Source: Muscardinus avellanarius
Lineage: Eukaryota > Chordata > Mammalia > Rodentia > Gliridae
Length of the DNA: 64,000 nt
Assembly: GCA_963383645.1 (NCBI GenBank)
Contig: OY726566.1
Span: 99,154,302-99,218,301 of the forward strand
Direction of reading: 5' to 3'
This document shows, piece after piece, positions 32,375 through 44,427 of this stretch. The notes beneath the pieces were generated by a model. The model was not told the origin of the DNA. It searched no databases and saw only the letters and a program-made list of their open reading frames with translations. Both the position numbers and the translations under genes were made by a program. Numbering within the stretch: the stretch's first letter is position 1; each line of letters starts with the position of its first letter.

Positions 32375-32655
32375 AAAAATCAAAGCTTGGAAGAGGAGGG
32401 TCCCTATCCATCTTCATCAACAGCCCATCAGGGAATAAAATTGACTTGTACCATGAATGGCCGTGTAGGGATCCTAAGGTACACAGACGAGGTGAAGGGC
32501 CCGCCCTCGCGGGGCTAGCAGGTCATCAGCTGGGTTTCAATGGGGCTGCTCAACCTCATGCCCCACTCCCAAGTGGCTGCCCTTTCCCAGAGCCAAACTC
32601 TTGGGGATCAACTTAGGACACCAGAAAGGACATTGAATTAGAAGACAGACATGGC

Positions 32656-32887
32656 AGCCAGGCGTGGTGACGCACATTTGTAATCCCAGTACTTGGGAGG
32701 CTGAGACACGAGGATGGCAGGTTTGAGGGCAGCCTCAGCTACTTAGTGAGGCTCTCAGCAACTGAGTGAGACCCTGCTTCCAAATAAAATATAAAATAGG
32801 TCTGGGAGTATAGCCCAGAGGTAGGAAGCCCCTGGGTTCCACCCCCAGTACCACAAAAACAAAAACAAAACAACAACAAAAAAAAAC
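32656..32887 (+). mobile_element. B1-dID SINE
   Basis: GCCAGGCGTGGTGACGCACA to GGTTCCACCCCCAGTACC, with a CAAAAACAAAACAACAAC tail. Confidence 0.92.
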
Positions 32888-32959
32888 AGCTTCTGATCTT
32901 AGCTCAGCTATTGCTAGACCTGGGACCAAAATGAGTCCCTTAACAATTTTCTTCACCTT

Positions 32960-33480
32960 TTAAACAAAAACTGCTTGCAGGACAGACATGACCATCAAAG
33001 GAACTCTCAGGGATCCCCAGTAGACGGTCTGGGTGGCAGGGATCCCCACTGTGATTCCTCTGTTTGTCCTCCTGAGTCTGAAAGGACTTCCTGGAGCCAG
33101 CTGGCATGTGGAGAGCGCTGACTAGGCGCCCCCTCCCAGCCAGGTCCCAGTGACTTCTGCCCGTCCCCACAGGGGGCCTCTGGCCTTCTTGTCTCCAGGG
33201 AATCCCTGCCTGGCGCCTCCTCCCGGCTGCTCCTGGGGACGGTGTGCACCACCGCTCCCTCTCTTCTCTTTGCATCCGGTGCTCGCTCCCGGCTGAGCAA
33301 TGGCGGCGGGTGGGACTCGATCATCCCGAAGCCGCCTCTCATCTCTCGAGCACTGCGAGTCAAGCTTTCATTTGTTCTCCTGCCTCTTGTTTCTCCCCAA
33401 CTGTGCCTGAAAAATTCTTCTGCTATTAAACTCCCCCTGTCTTTAGTATCACACATCTGGGCTTTCTGATACCTAGCTCG
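32960..33480 (+). other. Possible degraded LTR
   Basis: GC-rich sequence with a TGCTCGCTCCCGGCTGAGC stretch, a CTCTCGAGCACTGCGAGTC stretch and an ATTAAA polyadenylation-like hexamer at ~33425 before a T/C-rich end. It resembles an LTR R-U5 in layout only. No TSD or internal gene was found. Confidence 0.25.
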
Positions 33481-33663
33481 GTTCCGCACTGTCTTCCCAC
33501 GGCACTGTGATCTCTTCCCTGGTTTCATTGTCTATGCAGAGCGGCCGCCGGCTCTTGCCAAAGCCCCTCTATTCATATTCTGGGCCCACACTTCCTTTGG
33601 GGAGAGGTGATGTTGCTGTACACTCCCACCCAAATATATGTCCTGCACGTATTCTCTGAAATA

Positions 33664-33703
<40 letters not shown>
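33664..33703 (+). repeat. (CA)n
   Basis: About 19 perfect CA units. Confidence 0.97.
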
Positions 33704-33704
<1 letters not shown>

Positions 33705-34534
33705 ACCTCTCCCTCTAGTCCCCAGAATATGCATGCCTGGGCATAACATGTAGGCAAAAATATTCAGGGAAGCCAAGTTACTATTTTAATGTTTCTTTGT
33801 CCCCGCGGTGCCATCCAACTATTTATTTAGTAGCCTGATGTTGTTTGCATCAACAACTTTGCCTTATAGGCTGTTCTTCATGTTTATGATTCTTACTGCG
33901 AAAAAAATGGCTTGCCTAACATCTGTTCTGAATTTGTTTTTTTCCCCCTTTATTTTTATTTATCTATTCCCGATTGAATTAAATTCACACCAAGGACAGT
34001 AACTTGAGTGGGAAGCTTCGGCGTCCTTCAGGATTCTACACACTTCAATACATCTCTTAATTACTCTTTTTTTATTATTATTATGAGATATACATATATA
34101 CCCCCACATGTATAGGCAGACTGCTTTGCGACCTACCTCTGCCTGTCCCCTCTGGGGAATAAGTTTTATTAACTGGATAAATTAAATGGGCGGGCATATT
34201 CAATAGAGGAGGGAGGTTTATCGTCGCAGGTTTCTTTAGAATATTTTCCCCCTTGCTGTCCGATTCTCTCCTGTAGCCATAGCTCTGTGTTGGAGAAAGC
34301 TTCGCTGTAGCTTAATATACTCATAACTCACCAGGATGAGAACCACTTCATCATACCGACGAAGACTCTGAGGACGGGGGGAAGCTAGCTTTCTGCCTGC
34401 TTCCAGAAAGGACAGAGAACAGCCCCAGACTCACAAACTCAGGAAGGGCTCCTGACCTTGAACCTGTGCCTGGCAGCCCGGGTCTCTTCCTGGGTGTGCC
34501 GCCACCATCCACACACCAAGCCATGGGGCCGGCC

Positions 34535-34756
34535 CTTCCTCCCCGGTGGACTTCTGAGTGTTTTCCATGGGTGTGCGGCTGGGTGGGTGGTCAGGAAAGA
34601 TTCAGAAGATGGTGTGAGATTGGACAACGGCAGGACAAATCATGGTGGGCATCCTCTGTCTTAGGGACTCCCCTGGCCTTTTCTGGGCTGGCTTGCATAA
34701 AAGGGAACCCAAGTCCTCCTTGTCCCCTTGCTGTTACTAATTAGAAACCAATCTAA
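34535..34756 (+). repeat. Source copy of the transduced segment
   Basis: Duplicated at 31732-31954 with about eight differences. This copy is continuous with ordinary flank upstream (no SINE head) and has no own poly-A, so it is the parent. No ORF of note; contains a CATAAAAGG TATA-like string at 34697-34705. Confidence 0.88.
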
Positions 34757-34971
34757 GCCGGGCGTGGTGGCGCACGCTTGTGATCCCAGCGCTTGGGAGG
34801 CTGAGACAGGAAGGTCACACAGGCTCAAAGCCAGCCTCAGCTACTTAGTGAGGCTTTCGGCAACTTAGTGAGACCCTGTTTCCAAATAAAGTATAAAATA
34901 GGTCTGGGAGTATAGCCCGGAGGTAGAAAAGCCCCTGGGTTCCACCCCCAGTACCACAAAGAAAAGAAAAG
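34757..34971 (+). mobile_element. B1-dID SINE, parent of the SINE at 31955
   Basis: Flanked by AAACCAATCTA (34746-34756) and AAGCCAACCTA after the AAAGAAAAGAAAAG tail, an imperfect TSD. So the SINE first inserted here and later the flank plus SINE was copied. Confidence 0.92.
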
Positions 34972-35529
34972 AAGCCAACCTAGCCACCATCCAGGCAGAC
35001 TCCCAGCAGTAGGCGAGAGGGTTGGTAAAGAATGGTGCTCTAACCAGCTTCTTAACCCCATACTGGAAACTCTCCTAGCACAGGGACAGTGGTCCCAACA
35101 CTCAAGGGATTAGTTAGTCCAGTGTCACCAAGCTGTGACTCCAAATACAATCCTCTTTTGCTCCTCAATTCTCTGCTCACTCTGAGAGCCGCGTTCCCCT
35201 CCCACTCTTCAGACTCTGCGCTCCGATCTTCCCACGGCACAGAGGGGCGACTGCCCCAAGGCTGCCGCTCACTGCTCCCAGCCCAACACAGTCCACCCAG
35301 CAGCCTTCGCCCTGTGTGCAGCGCTGAGCCAGTGTTAGTGGCAGAGGCCACCCCTCCCCTCCAGGAAAAAGTGTCTCTTTTCCCAAAGAAATTTGACATC
35401 TAAGTTAGGAGACAAACAGACATGAGCCACGTTGCCCGTGAAAGCCAGGTAGGGAGGGACTGGCGACCTTCAGAGTGGCCGGCAATCTGAGACCAGGAGT
35501 CGGGCAGAAGCACCGGCCAGTGAGGGCAG

Positions 35530-35650
35530 AAGAGGCTTCTAGAAGCAGGGGTGCTTGCGCTTAGTCTTGAAGGGTGAATGAGGAAAAGGAGGAGAGGGGA
35601 GAGGGTTCCACTCAGGGAGAAGTCAGAGACAGGAAGGTGACAGTTGGAGC
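35530..35650 (+). repeat. Possible L2-like fragment
   Basis: GCTTAGTCTTGAAGGGTGAA and GGGTTCCACTCAGGGAGAA resemble a known ancient L2-type segment. Related wording recurs at 37940-38010. Confidence 0.3.
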
Positions 35651-36515
35651 AGGTGACGGGGGGACCGCCCGGTGGTTGCCAGGCTGGTGTTTGTAGTTAG
35701 CTCTTTTGCTGATAGCTCTGAGCTGGGTGAGCCCGAGTGGTGCCAGCTCATTTTTCTAGATGCTGACGATGACGTGGGTTTGGTGTGCCAGGGCTCACTA
35801 GGGACCTTGCCTGTGAAGGGAAGGAAGCCGGGCTGTCAGGGTCATATGCAGCAGGACAAAACGGCCAGTCCTGGCCCCTGCCTCATGCAGCCATGGGGCG
35901 CAGGCTTTCCCAGGAGACGGGGGCCCTCGGGAAGTGGGAATCCCGCCGCTGGGGCAAAGGCTGAGGATGCTGACAGTTGTGTCTGGCTGGGCAGCGAGTC
36001 CTTCCCCGGAGGGAGCTCTGGGCCGCATCTCAGTGCCCCCACAATGCGGAAACAACTCAGATCAAGTTTCTGGCAGAACCAACGTGTTGAAGGGGGCGGC
36101 CATCTGAGACTTCTCTGTGTCCAACCTCCCACGGCGACCCTTTGCACAGTGAGACCCGAGACTTGCTTTGTGCGTGGGCCACAAAGGCAGGCACACGGGA
36201 TGTGGCTGGTGGAACAGCCGCCGAAGGCAGAGCCTCTCCACGGAGGTGGGAGGGAGGAGAGAGGGGCCCCCAGAGTTAGAGAATGGCTGGGACCAGGTGG
36301 CTTGGGATTGTAGAGGAAATATTATTAGAAAAAATGCTCTGAGGCTTCAAGACTGTCATCAACTCTTCTAGGAGTAGGGGTGGGGACAGGAGAGGGGCAG
36401 GGGATTTCCTAGGACCATAGGAAGGCAGATTTCGGCCATCCGCCTCCTTTGTGGACAGGCGCTCTCTTCGAGTTTCTTGGGGATTCAAGGAAAAAGAAAA
36501 CAGGGCTCTGTCCTA

Positions 36516-36517
36516 AA

Positions 36518-36556
<39 letters not shown>

Positions 36557-36592
36557 ACTCACACGCGCACACACGCACACACACTCACACAC
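36516..36592 (+). repeat. (CA)n, imperfect
   Basis: CACA units interrupted by CT, CG and GC steps. Confidence 0.96.
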
Positions 36593-37266
36593 TCAGAACC
36601 AGTCAGTCAATCAAAGTAAAATAAACCCACAGAGCAGCGAGAAGCCTCCCAATAAATAAGCAGAGATGCAGACCAGTAGAGGGGTGCACCAGATGCCCCA
36701 GAAACCGCAAGGAGTGAACATTTCCCGAAGGCTCCACAGAGTTGGGGTCAGGTGACCACAGTGCCTGGAAGGGTTTTCCAACCAACAGGAGGGGAAAAAA
36801 CTCTATGGAAATGAACAGGGCCTGGAGAAAGGATATGCATTGGGGCAAGCCGTAGATCACAGATCGCTTTTTTATAGCAAAAGTGAAAGGCCGCGATTCC
36901 TAAACTATGTTCCCAGAAAGTCCACCACGGGGCCCAGTGAACTCACAGGGGCTTCCCAGGATAGTTTAAATATCCATGAAAAATAGAGCGACATCTGTCG
37001 GTCTCCATGAGAACTGCCTCCAATATATGCATATTATTTTTTCCAATGACCGCTAAGTTGTTAGAACATGAATACTTACCGTTTGGACTTAGCTATTTAA
37101 AATGAGACTGTTAGGTATTTCTTTAGCCTGGGGGATGCTATAAAAAACTACTGGGTCCTTAAGGATGCCATGAACTGAGGAAGTTTTTTAAAACTTGGTA
37201 TGAGACTAGTGGGAGACGAAGAGGGGAAATAAGCCAGGAAAGCCCCTGCTTGCAAATCAAGAAGCC

Positions 37267-37457
37267 CGCCTGGCGCGATGGTGCATGCTTGTAATCCCGG
37301 TACTTGGGAAGTTGAGACAGGAGGATCACAGGTTCGAAGGCAACCTCTGCAACTTAGTGAGGCTCTTAGTGAGACCCTGTATCCAGATTAAAAAAATAAA
37401 ATAGGTCTGGGTGTAGTCCAGAGGTAGAAGGTCTATGGGTTCTACCCCCAATATCAC
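37267..37457 (+). mobile_element. B1-dID SINE
   Basis: GCCTGGCGCGATGGTGCATG to GGTTCTACCCCCAATATCAC. The tail is replaced by a GAA/GGA array. Confidence 0.9.
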
Positions 37458-37566
37458 AAGAAGAAGAAGAAGGAGGAGGAGGAAGAGGAGGAGGAGGAGG
37501 AGGAGGAGGAGGAGGAGGAGGAGGAGGAGGAGGAGGAGAAGGAGAAGGAGAGGAAAAAGAAGAAGC
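37458..37566 (+). repeat. (GAA)n/(GGA)n triplet array in SINE tail
   Basis: GAA triplets, then about 25 GAG/GGA triplets, then GAA. Poly-Pro/poly-Ser open frames over it are artefacts. Confidence 0.96.
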
Positions 37567-37929
37567 AGCTTGGACTGTGGCTTCCAATAATGGAGAAGTA
37601 TTAGAGGTTTATAGGGAGAGGAACCACATGGTCTGCTTCTGTTTCACAAAGGTAGATTTGGCCTTGACAGGGAAGTTGATCTGAAGACAGAGAAGCTCAC
37701 GGTTACTACTGCAGAGGCCTACATGAGTGAGCTGGACCCACACACAGCTGGGGTTAGAGGTTAGAACGGGGGCACAGCACCCTCGGCTAGCATTATGAAG
37801 CTCTGTAGCATGCCTCACACCAGCCAACGCTGGACATCAGAGGTAAATAAGACAAGGTCCCATGTTTAAAGCACTTGAAACAAAAGGGAAAGATAGTCAA
37901 GAAAAAAAATTGCAATTAGTGGAGAACTA

Positions 37930-38010
37930 TTAGGCCAGAAAAAGGAGTGGTGTTCCAGGTGAGGCGGGAGCAGCATGTGCAAGGCACAGGGGTGAGAGAT
38001 CGTGGAGGAA
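37930..38010 (+). repeat. Possible L2-like fragment
   Basis: GTGGTGTTCCAGGTGAGGCG, then AGCAGCATGTGCAAGGCACA, is an ancient repeat motif I associate with L2. Short and eroded. Confidence 0.35.
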
Positions 38011-38799
38011 ACACAGCTTGGTCACCAGTACTGGCTACTAGGGTGGGAAATGCAGAGGACCCAGGACAGGCAGCCGGGCAGTACCATGTTGGGAAGGATG
38101 TTGTAGCCACAGGCTAATGACCCCCGCAGGGCTTGATCTCTACAAACCACCCAAGGGTTTCAGTGCAGGAGGAGCAGCAGATTCTCATTTTAACAAGTCC
38201 TTTAAGTATAAAGTGAGTGGGGGTTCCGTGTAGACAAGCAGGGGACAGAAGTCAAGCAAATGGCCGAAACCAGGGATTCTAGCGTTGTGGAGAAGCCAAG
38301 AGAGGAGCTGCACAGGCCCCAGTCACCCCGGGGCTGGTAAAGGCTGTTTCTGCCCACCCATCTCTGCAGGGCTCAGAATGCAGGGGTCTGTCCGTGGGCA
38401 GGTGACACCCCCACCCCCCGAGGGAAAGACAGGAGTCAGGCTTCACAGCCCTGTGACTATCACTGGCTGCTCAGAAAAAGTCTCCCGGCTCTGCCTCTCA
38501 GCCAACTCCACCTCTAGCCCTAGTGACGCATTGGATGGCTGGTCAAAAAGGGCAAGATGCCCCCTCCAGGCCAAGCAGGGACAGAGCCCCAGGATTCTTG
38601 GGTTAGGCTTCTCCCTGCCCAGGAGGAGTCTGGTGAGCCCAAGGAGCCTGGGAAAGGCCTGCGTGGGGCTTCTCCTTAGCGCTCTCTGAGCTTTTTGGGC
38701 ACCAGCAGGGTGCAGCTGCCTGCCAGGTGTGCAGAAGACCTTCACTTCTCACAGTCTAGTTTCACTGTCTGCATTTACATACAACTTTGAGCGGACAAA

Positions 38800-38912
38800 C
38801 TTCTTCTCTGACCTTCCTGACAGCCTCTTATCAGAGAAGCCAATTCAAGAAGGCTGTGATTTGCTCAAGGTGACACAGCTGTTAAATCACACAGGGAGGC
38901 CTAGCAGAGTCC
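38800..38912 (-). repeat. MIR-like fragment
   Basis: TTTGCTCAAGGTGACACAGC followed by TGTTAAATCACACAGG is the reversed MIR core. Confidence 0.6.
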
Positions 38913-39899
38913 CTGAGACGCCAGCGCCGCAGCTGCAGCACCGCCGACCTCGCTTGGCCTCCGTGGGGCCAACCCTGTGACGAGTCCTGCTCCCCTTCCT
39001 GAGGGTCGCACATACGTATTGTTGAAACCTGAAAGAAGTGTCACACCCAAAGTCAAATTGCCCCATGATTTCCAGTTCCAGATATATGTGCTGTTAGCTC
39101 TCTGATCCATCTTCCTCCGGAGTTTTAAGGATCTGCAGACAGGACGCAGCATGGTGCCTGACCCAGAGTATATGCTCAGTAAACAGGTGTTTAATTCAAT
39201 GCATACTAAGATTGGTTATTATTTATTGATGGGACTCTACACACTATTTTATACCTTGCTTTTCGTTCAATTGTGTAACTTGGACACTCTCGGTGGTGGT
39301 GCCTGTGAGGGGCCCTCCCCTGCTAAATAGTCTTCTTAGCCCGGTCACCCCTGGCAGGGATAGGCCTTCTGGAACAGGGCCAGACAACCCCCTGGTTGAT
39401 ACCAACATTCTCTCCTCCTTTGGTCCCCAGAAGGCAGCTGTGCTATTTTAGTTGAACTGACTGGTCAGTTTGTTTTTTTTAAGAAAACCACTAATTTAGC
39501 AAGTCAAACAAGTGTTATTTTTGTCTGCACAATGCCTCAGTGATTTGCCTTCATTTTCTCTCCAACCAGGTGCTTTGGAGTTGAATAAGCAAATTATTAT
39601 GTGCATAAAGAAGTATAAATACGTACTAGTTACGAATTTCCTGCCCCTAACAGAGTCTACCTGCCAGGTGTACAGCTTTGGATTTGAGGGAAGCAAGGCC
39701 TTACCTCCTTAACGGGATGGGTTTTTTTTTGGGGGGGGGGTGTTCATTGAGCAAGAATCTGCCCTAAGTCTCCACCTTTAAAGTCATGGCGGGGGCAGGG
39801 AGGGATGCTGTTTTCTCTCACAAACCTATTTGCACTAGAACTCTTCCACAGAGGAGACCAACCTGGGAGAAGAGGCCATGGCAGCCTGTTCCTGGCCAG

Positions 39900-40105
39900 G
39901 GACAGCTCTGAGGCTGCAGTCTGTCCCCATCTAGGACAAATTACTTGACCCCACTAAGTCTCAGTGTTGTGTTCTGACAAGTGGGTATAATATCTGCCTC
40001 GTCCACCTCCTAGGAGGATTCAGTGGAATGATAAGGAGAATGGACTTCAGATGAAGCCTGGCAGATAGCAAGTACTCAGTGAATACTAACAAGGGTTGTT
40101 GGCAC
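39900..40105 (+). repeat. MIR
   Basis: Follows MIR order: ACAAATTACTTGACCCCACT, TAAGTCTCAGTGTTG, AGTGGGTATAATATCTGCCT, TAGGAGGATTCAGTGGAATG and TAGCAAGTACTCAGTGAATA. Confidence 0.75.
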
Positions 40106-40467
40106 AAAGGTTCTGAGCAGAATCCACAGCCCATCCAGATACTTTGCTGGCCAGTTCACTGGTATAGGTAGTGTCTTTGTACCCTATAGAAAGTAAACTT
40201 AAAATTCAAAACCATAACTTAATTTTCTTTGGAACTCATAGGGATAATAGGACTTCAATGTAGAGCAAACTGCAGAGATTACCTTCTTCTCAGTCCCATC
40301 TTTCAGCTGTAGAGAGTGTCAGGACTTCGCAGCTACACTGCCAGTTTCTCTGAGCAGGTGGTGGAGCTGGATGAGCACCGTGCCGCCTGCTGGGCTCTGG
40401 TGCACGTGGTGTCCCAGGGCCCCACACCGCCTCAGGAAGCAAAGATGTAACCATGCGTGCAGGCTGT

Positions 40468-40850
40468 CTTAGTTCATTTTCTGTTGCGATGGCTGAATAC
40501 CACAGACTGGGGAATTTCTAAACAAGGGGGTTTATTATGCAGCAAATGGTTTCAGAGGCCTGAAGATGCAAGGTTGAGGGGTGGCATCTGAGGGGGACCT
40601 TCTTGCTGGCACAGGATATCCTATGGCACTGGGGGTGTATCCGAGAGACAAAACCAAAGTGGCTTTAGAACAGATCCACTCTCAAGGGGGTCCATGAATC
40701 CACGACTGGACTGATCCACGCATGAGGCACAGCCCTCATGACCTGATCACCCGGAAAGGCCCACCTGGTCCCACCTCTCAATACCTCTCAATGAAGGTTA
40801 AGTGTCAACATGAAGTTTGATGGGGACACTCAACCCATAGCACATGTCAA
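40468..40850 (-). mobile_element. LTR fragment, probable MaLR
   Basis: CTTAGTTCATTTTCTGTTGC, GAATACCACAGACTGGGGAA, then CATGACCTGATCACC, TGGTCCCACCTCTCAATACC and GATGGGGACACTCAACCCAT. This is the usual reversed MaLR-like order. Solo or partial. Confidence 0.65.
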
Positions 40851-41161
40851 AGTCTAAAACGAGGATCAGACCACTTTAGGAAAGTGAGCTGGGGAAGGTA
40901 AAAAGGCATCAGGTATCCACAAGACTGAGGAGGAAAAGAGGTCCCAGGCCAGCTAGGAATTCATGATCACACACGATAGAAACCAGGTCAAACTCACCTT
41001 AGCACAAACTACTCTCCCTAAGCTAGGAGGAGCTAACCAAGAGCTGCAGGAAGTACAGCCTCTGGCACAACTGTACATCCTACCTTGTCTTTCTGTCTGT
41101 GGTGGCAAGTCTCTCCTGGTTTCTCACAGTTCTTTCTGCAGACAAAATGTCTCATTGTTGC

Positions 41162-41185
41162 TAAAAAAAAAAAAAAAAAAAAAAA
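41162..41185 (+). repeat. Poly-A run
   Basis: About 24 A residues without a recognisable retroposon body immediately upstream. Confidence 0.9.
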
Positions 41186-41474
41186 TCCACCAACAGCCCT
41201 AGATGCATATAGTCCCAGTTTAGCAGGTCCAGAAGAGAAACAGAGCTTGTTGTCCCAGGATTCATGTAGAAATCCCAGTGAAAGATTCTGACCAGCTCTG
41301 ATTGGGTCATGTGCCTACCTGTTGGACCAGTCGCAGTTGCCAAGGAGACAGGATGCTATGATTGGCCATGCCTGGATGGTGAGTCCATCCCTATGACCAG
41401 AGGGGCAGGGTGCTCTAACTGACAGCTCCTTCAGAACTATATGGAATGGGGATAGGAAAGGAAATACACCAAGT

Positions 41475-41521
<47 letters not shown>
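41475..41521 (+). repeat. (GT)n
   Basis: About 23 perfect GT units. Confidence 0.97.
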
Positions 41522-41522
<1 letters not shown>

Positions 41523-42119
41523 CATAACATGTTTGAGTTCACTATAATGTATAATTATACTGCACCATTTAAAACATACATATATGAACTGCATGGACTG
41601 AAGAGGGTAGCTCTCCGAGGAGTGGTAGGTGGATGAATACCGTGGAGCCATCCCAGGCACCAAAAGAAAGGCTATGCATGTTTAGGATGAGAGCCCCTTA
41701 TGTTTCCCTCTATTCATGATCTTTCCAGGAGCTCTTCATCTACAGATGAGCATTTTCATAAATATAAATTCACAAAATTACACAATTTACATGTAAAACA
41801 GGGCCAGTTTCCTCATGAGGTTCATAAACCAGCTCTGAGGCAATTCTAAAGGAATTGTTCTAAAATTGTTTTTAGCATTAGCAATATTGCTAGAAAAAAG
41901 GCAGAAAGGCTCCCAAGGTGACTACTTGGAAGGACAACTTTCATTGAAATGTAGAAGCATTTTTTTTTCAAAATCTAGATTATGTGTAAGATGATTTTGA
42001 AAATAACAAAATCAATACAAACATAGTACCAAAATATGTGTGCGCCCACAGAGCAAATGCTTTCCTTTTGCGTCTAAGCATTTGAGGAAATGAGAAGAGG
42101 TGTGAACTTGTCTTAGTTA

Positions 42120-42290
42120 CAGATCAGGGTTTTTAACTTGAGTCTCTAATCTGTTTACTGTCAATCGCATCAGGACCCCCTGGGAGCCTATTAAAATAAG
42201 AGGTGACTGGCCCCACCCCAGAGGCCCTAGTCTGGTGTGTCTGGGTGGGGCCAGGTGCTGTTATTTTCTGGATGCTCCACGTTTGAGTTT
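42120..42290. repeat. Possible MER5-like hAT-Charlie fragment
   Basis: ATCGCATCAGGACCCCCTGG, GAGCCTATTAAAATAAGAGG, GGCCCCACCCCAGAGGCCCT and GGTGGGGCCAGGTGCTGTTA resemble the internal order of MER5-type MITEs. Confidence 0.5.
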
Positions 42291-42597
42291 TGACCATCTA
42301 CCAAGTCTGCAATCCACTGTTCTGAAACACTGTTTCTCCGAGTATAGCTATAATCTTCCTGCACCAGAATCTGAGAGTCTGTTCAACTGCATAGTTTGGG
42401 GCCCCATCCAAGCCTGGTAGATCAGGCTTGGTGGAAAGCATGGCTATGACTTTATAGTTTATTAAGATCCCAGGTGACTTTATAAAATTTTTATTTTATA
42501 ATAATTATAGATTCGCAAGAAGTAGAAAATATCTTCAGGAAAAGAAGTCTTAATTTATTAAGGATTTTTGTGTTTAAGATGTAAAAAATACTATTTT

Positions 42598-42635
42598 CTT
42601 TCTTTCTTCCTTTCTTTCCTTCTTTCTTTCTTTCT
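42598..42635 (+). repeat. (CTTT)n, imperfect
   Basis: CTTT/CTTCC units. Confidence 0.93.
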
Positions 42636-43268
42636 ACTGACTTTATCTGGTTTGAGGATAAGGGGAATACTGTCCTCATAAGTGGAATTGTTGAGTTGGG
42701 AAGATTCGCACGCTCTTTTGCCTTCTAGAAGAGATGTGTAAAGTTATTGTTGGTTTTTCTTCGAATGCTTGGTAGGATTCTCTGTTGAAACCATTTGGGA
42801 CTGGAAATGTCTTTCTCAGGAAATTTAAAACTATAAATTTAATTTTTATTGTTATAGAATTATTCAGATTATTTTATTAATCTTGGTTGAGTTTTGGTAG
42901 TTTGTGATTTTTAAGGAACTGGTCCGTTTCTTCCGAGTTTTCAAAAACATCAGCCTAAAGTTGTTTATAGTAGTCCTTTATTCTTTTAATGGCAGCAATA
43001 TCTATGGTAATAATCTCTTTCATTCCTGATATTGGTGATTTGTGTCTTCTCTCTTTTCATCTATGTTAGTCTTGCTAGAGGTTTATTAATTTTATTGATT
43101 TTTTTCCCAAAGAGCCAGTCTTTTGTTTTATTGTTGTTTTCTGTTTTTCACTTCATTGATTTTTGTTCTTATCATTATTAGTTCCTGCTTTTCCTGTGGT
43201 TTAGGTTTGTTACTCTTCTTTTTCTATTTTCTTTGAAAAGAAACATAAATTATTCATTTATGATTTTT

Positions 43269-43400
43269 GCTGGGTGTGGCGGCAAATGCCTGCCGCCCCA
43301 GAGCCTCAGCAACTTAGTGAGATCACGTTTCAAAACTAAAATAAAAAGGGCTGGGGAGTGTGGCTTGGAGGTAGAATGCCGCTGGGCTCAATCCCCAGTA

Positions 43401-43402
<2 letters not shown>
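43269..43402 (+). mobile_element. B1-dID SINE with internal B1 deletion
   Basis: B1 start GCTGGGTGTGGCGGCAAATG jumps to AGAGCCTCAGCAACTTAGTG, then ID box GGGCTGGGGAGTGTGGCTTG. Confidence 0.88.

Positions 43403-43451
<49 letters not shown>
43403..43451 (+). repeat. (CA)n grown from SINE end
   Basis: About 24 CA units directly after CCCCAGTACTA, the SINE terminus. Confidence 0.97.
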
Positions 43452-43452
<1 letters not shown>

Positions 43453-44427
43453 TTCTTATTTCTGAGGTAGCACTTAGTCCTACAAATTTTTTTCTTGGCA
43501 CTGCTTTAGCTGAAGTCTATATTTTTATGTTAGTATCTAATTATTACATTATATTTATAATTACTTATAAATGAAATACAGTAATATATTTATTTTCTCT
43601 TCTTGCGTTTTTTGTGAGTTGCTTGACGTTAGTTAGCGTTCCACTTGGCTTATCTAAATTTTTGTACCACTTTGCATAGCTCTCCTAGTGGTAGCACAAG
43701 TACATCATGACTCATCGCAGTCTACACATATGGATGCTTTGCCACTTCAAACAACGTGCAGAAACCTGACTTCCATTCTGGTTCCGTTACTCTCTTTACT
43801 TTTGAAGTATGATTGTGCTAAGTATTTCCTCTAAGTACCCTCGTTACATCAGGTGGTGTTATCATTTTTGCTTCAGCCATCAAATATAACTTAAGAAATT
43901 CATGAGAAAAAGGACAGTCTATCGCTTTCCCCCATTCCATGACTCTTTCCTTTGTAAAATTCTAAATTTTCTTCTGTCATCATTTCTCTGTTGGCTGGAA
44001 AACATCCTTCTTACTGGTGACAAAGTCTCTTGGTTTCTCTTTCTCTAGGAATGCTATTATTTCTACTTCTCTCCTAAAAGGTGTTCACCAGGTGGACAAC
44101 TGATGACTGGCAGTACTTTTCTCTCAAAACTTGAAAGATGTACCACTTTTCTCCGGTCCCCATAGTTTCTGGTGAGAACTCTGCTGTCCTTTGAACGGGT
44201 GTTCCCTCTGGATATCGTTTCTGTCTGGTGGCGTCAAGGCTTTTTTCCTTCTCTTTTAGTTTTGTTCTTAGAATTATGATTGTCTTGGTGTGGATTTCTT
44301 TGGGTTCACCCAAAGAATTTGAAATTCTCTCAGCTTCTTGAATCTGTAAATTTTTCTTTTTCCAGATTGGGGAAATTTTCAGCTATTATTTCTTCAAGGT
44401 AAGGTGACTTTTAAACACATTTTAAGG

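Larger units (their letters stand above)
42740..44405 (-). mobile_element. Ancient L1 / HAL1-type remnant, split by a SINE
   Basis: Reverse L1 ORF2-like text at 42780-43230 (GGTAGTTTGTGATTTTTAAG, AGAGCCAGTCTTTTGTTTTA). At 44140-44400 there is reverse ORF1-like text (TTCTGGTGAGAACTCTGCTG, TTTCAGCTATTATTTCTTCA). ORF2-like then ORF1-like, left to right, is the order expected for one minus-strand L1. Heavily decayed, and 43450-44100 is weakly assignable. Confidence 0.65.

Noticed and set aside
33007..33528. 173-aa open frame, minus strand
   Set aside because: Overlaps a possible LTR-like GC-rich region; protein sequence shows no family features.
32960..33560. CpG-island promoter of an internal gene
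   Set aside because: GC-rich, but with no downstream exon or TSS motif; the LTR-like reading is preferred at low confidence.
35672..36313. 213-aa open frame, + strand
   Set aside because: GC-rich intron sequence with no recognisable domain, no repeat in other frames that suggests conservation, and no exon-like borders. Treated as chance.
41162..41185. Poly-A tail of a processed pseudogene
   Set aside because: No coding-like body or TSD found upstream; kept only as a homopolymer run.
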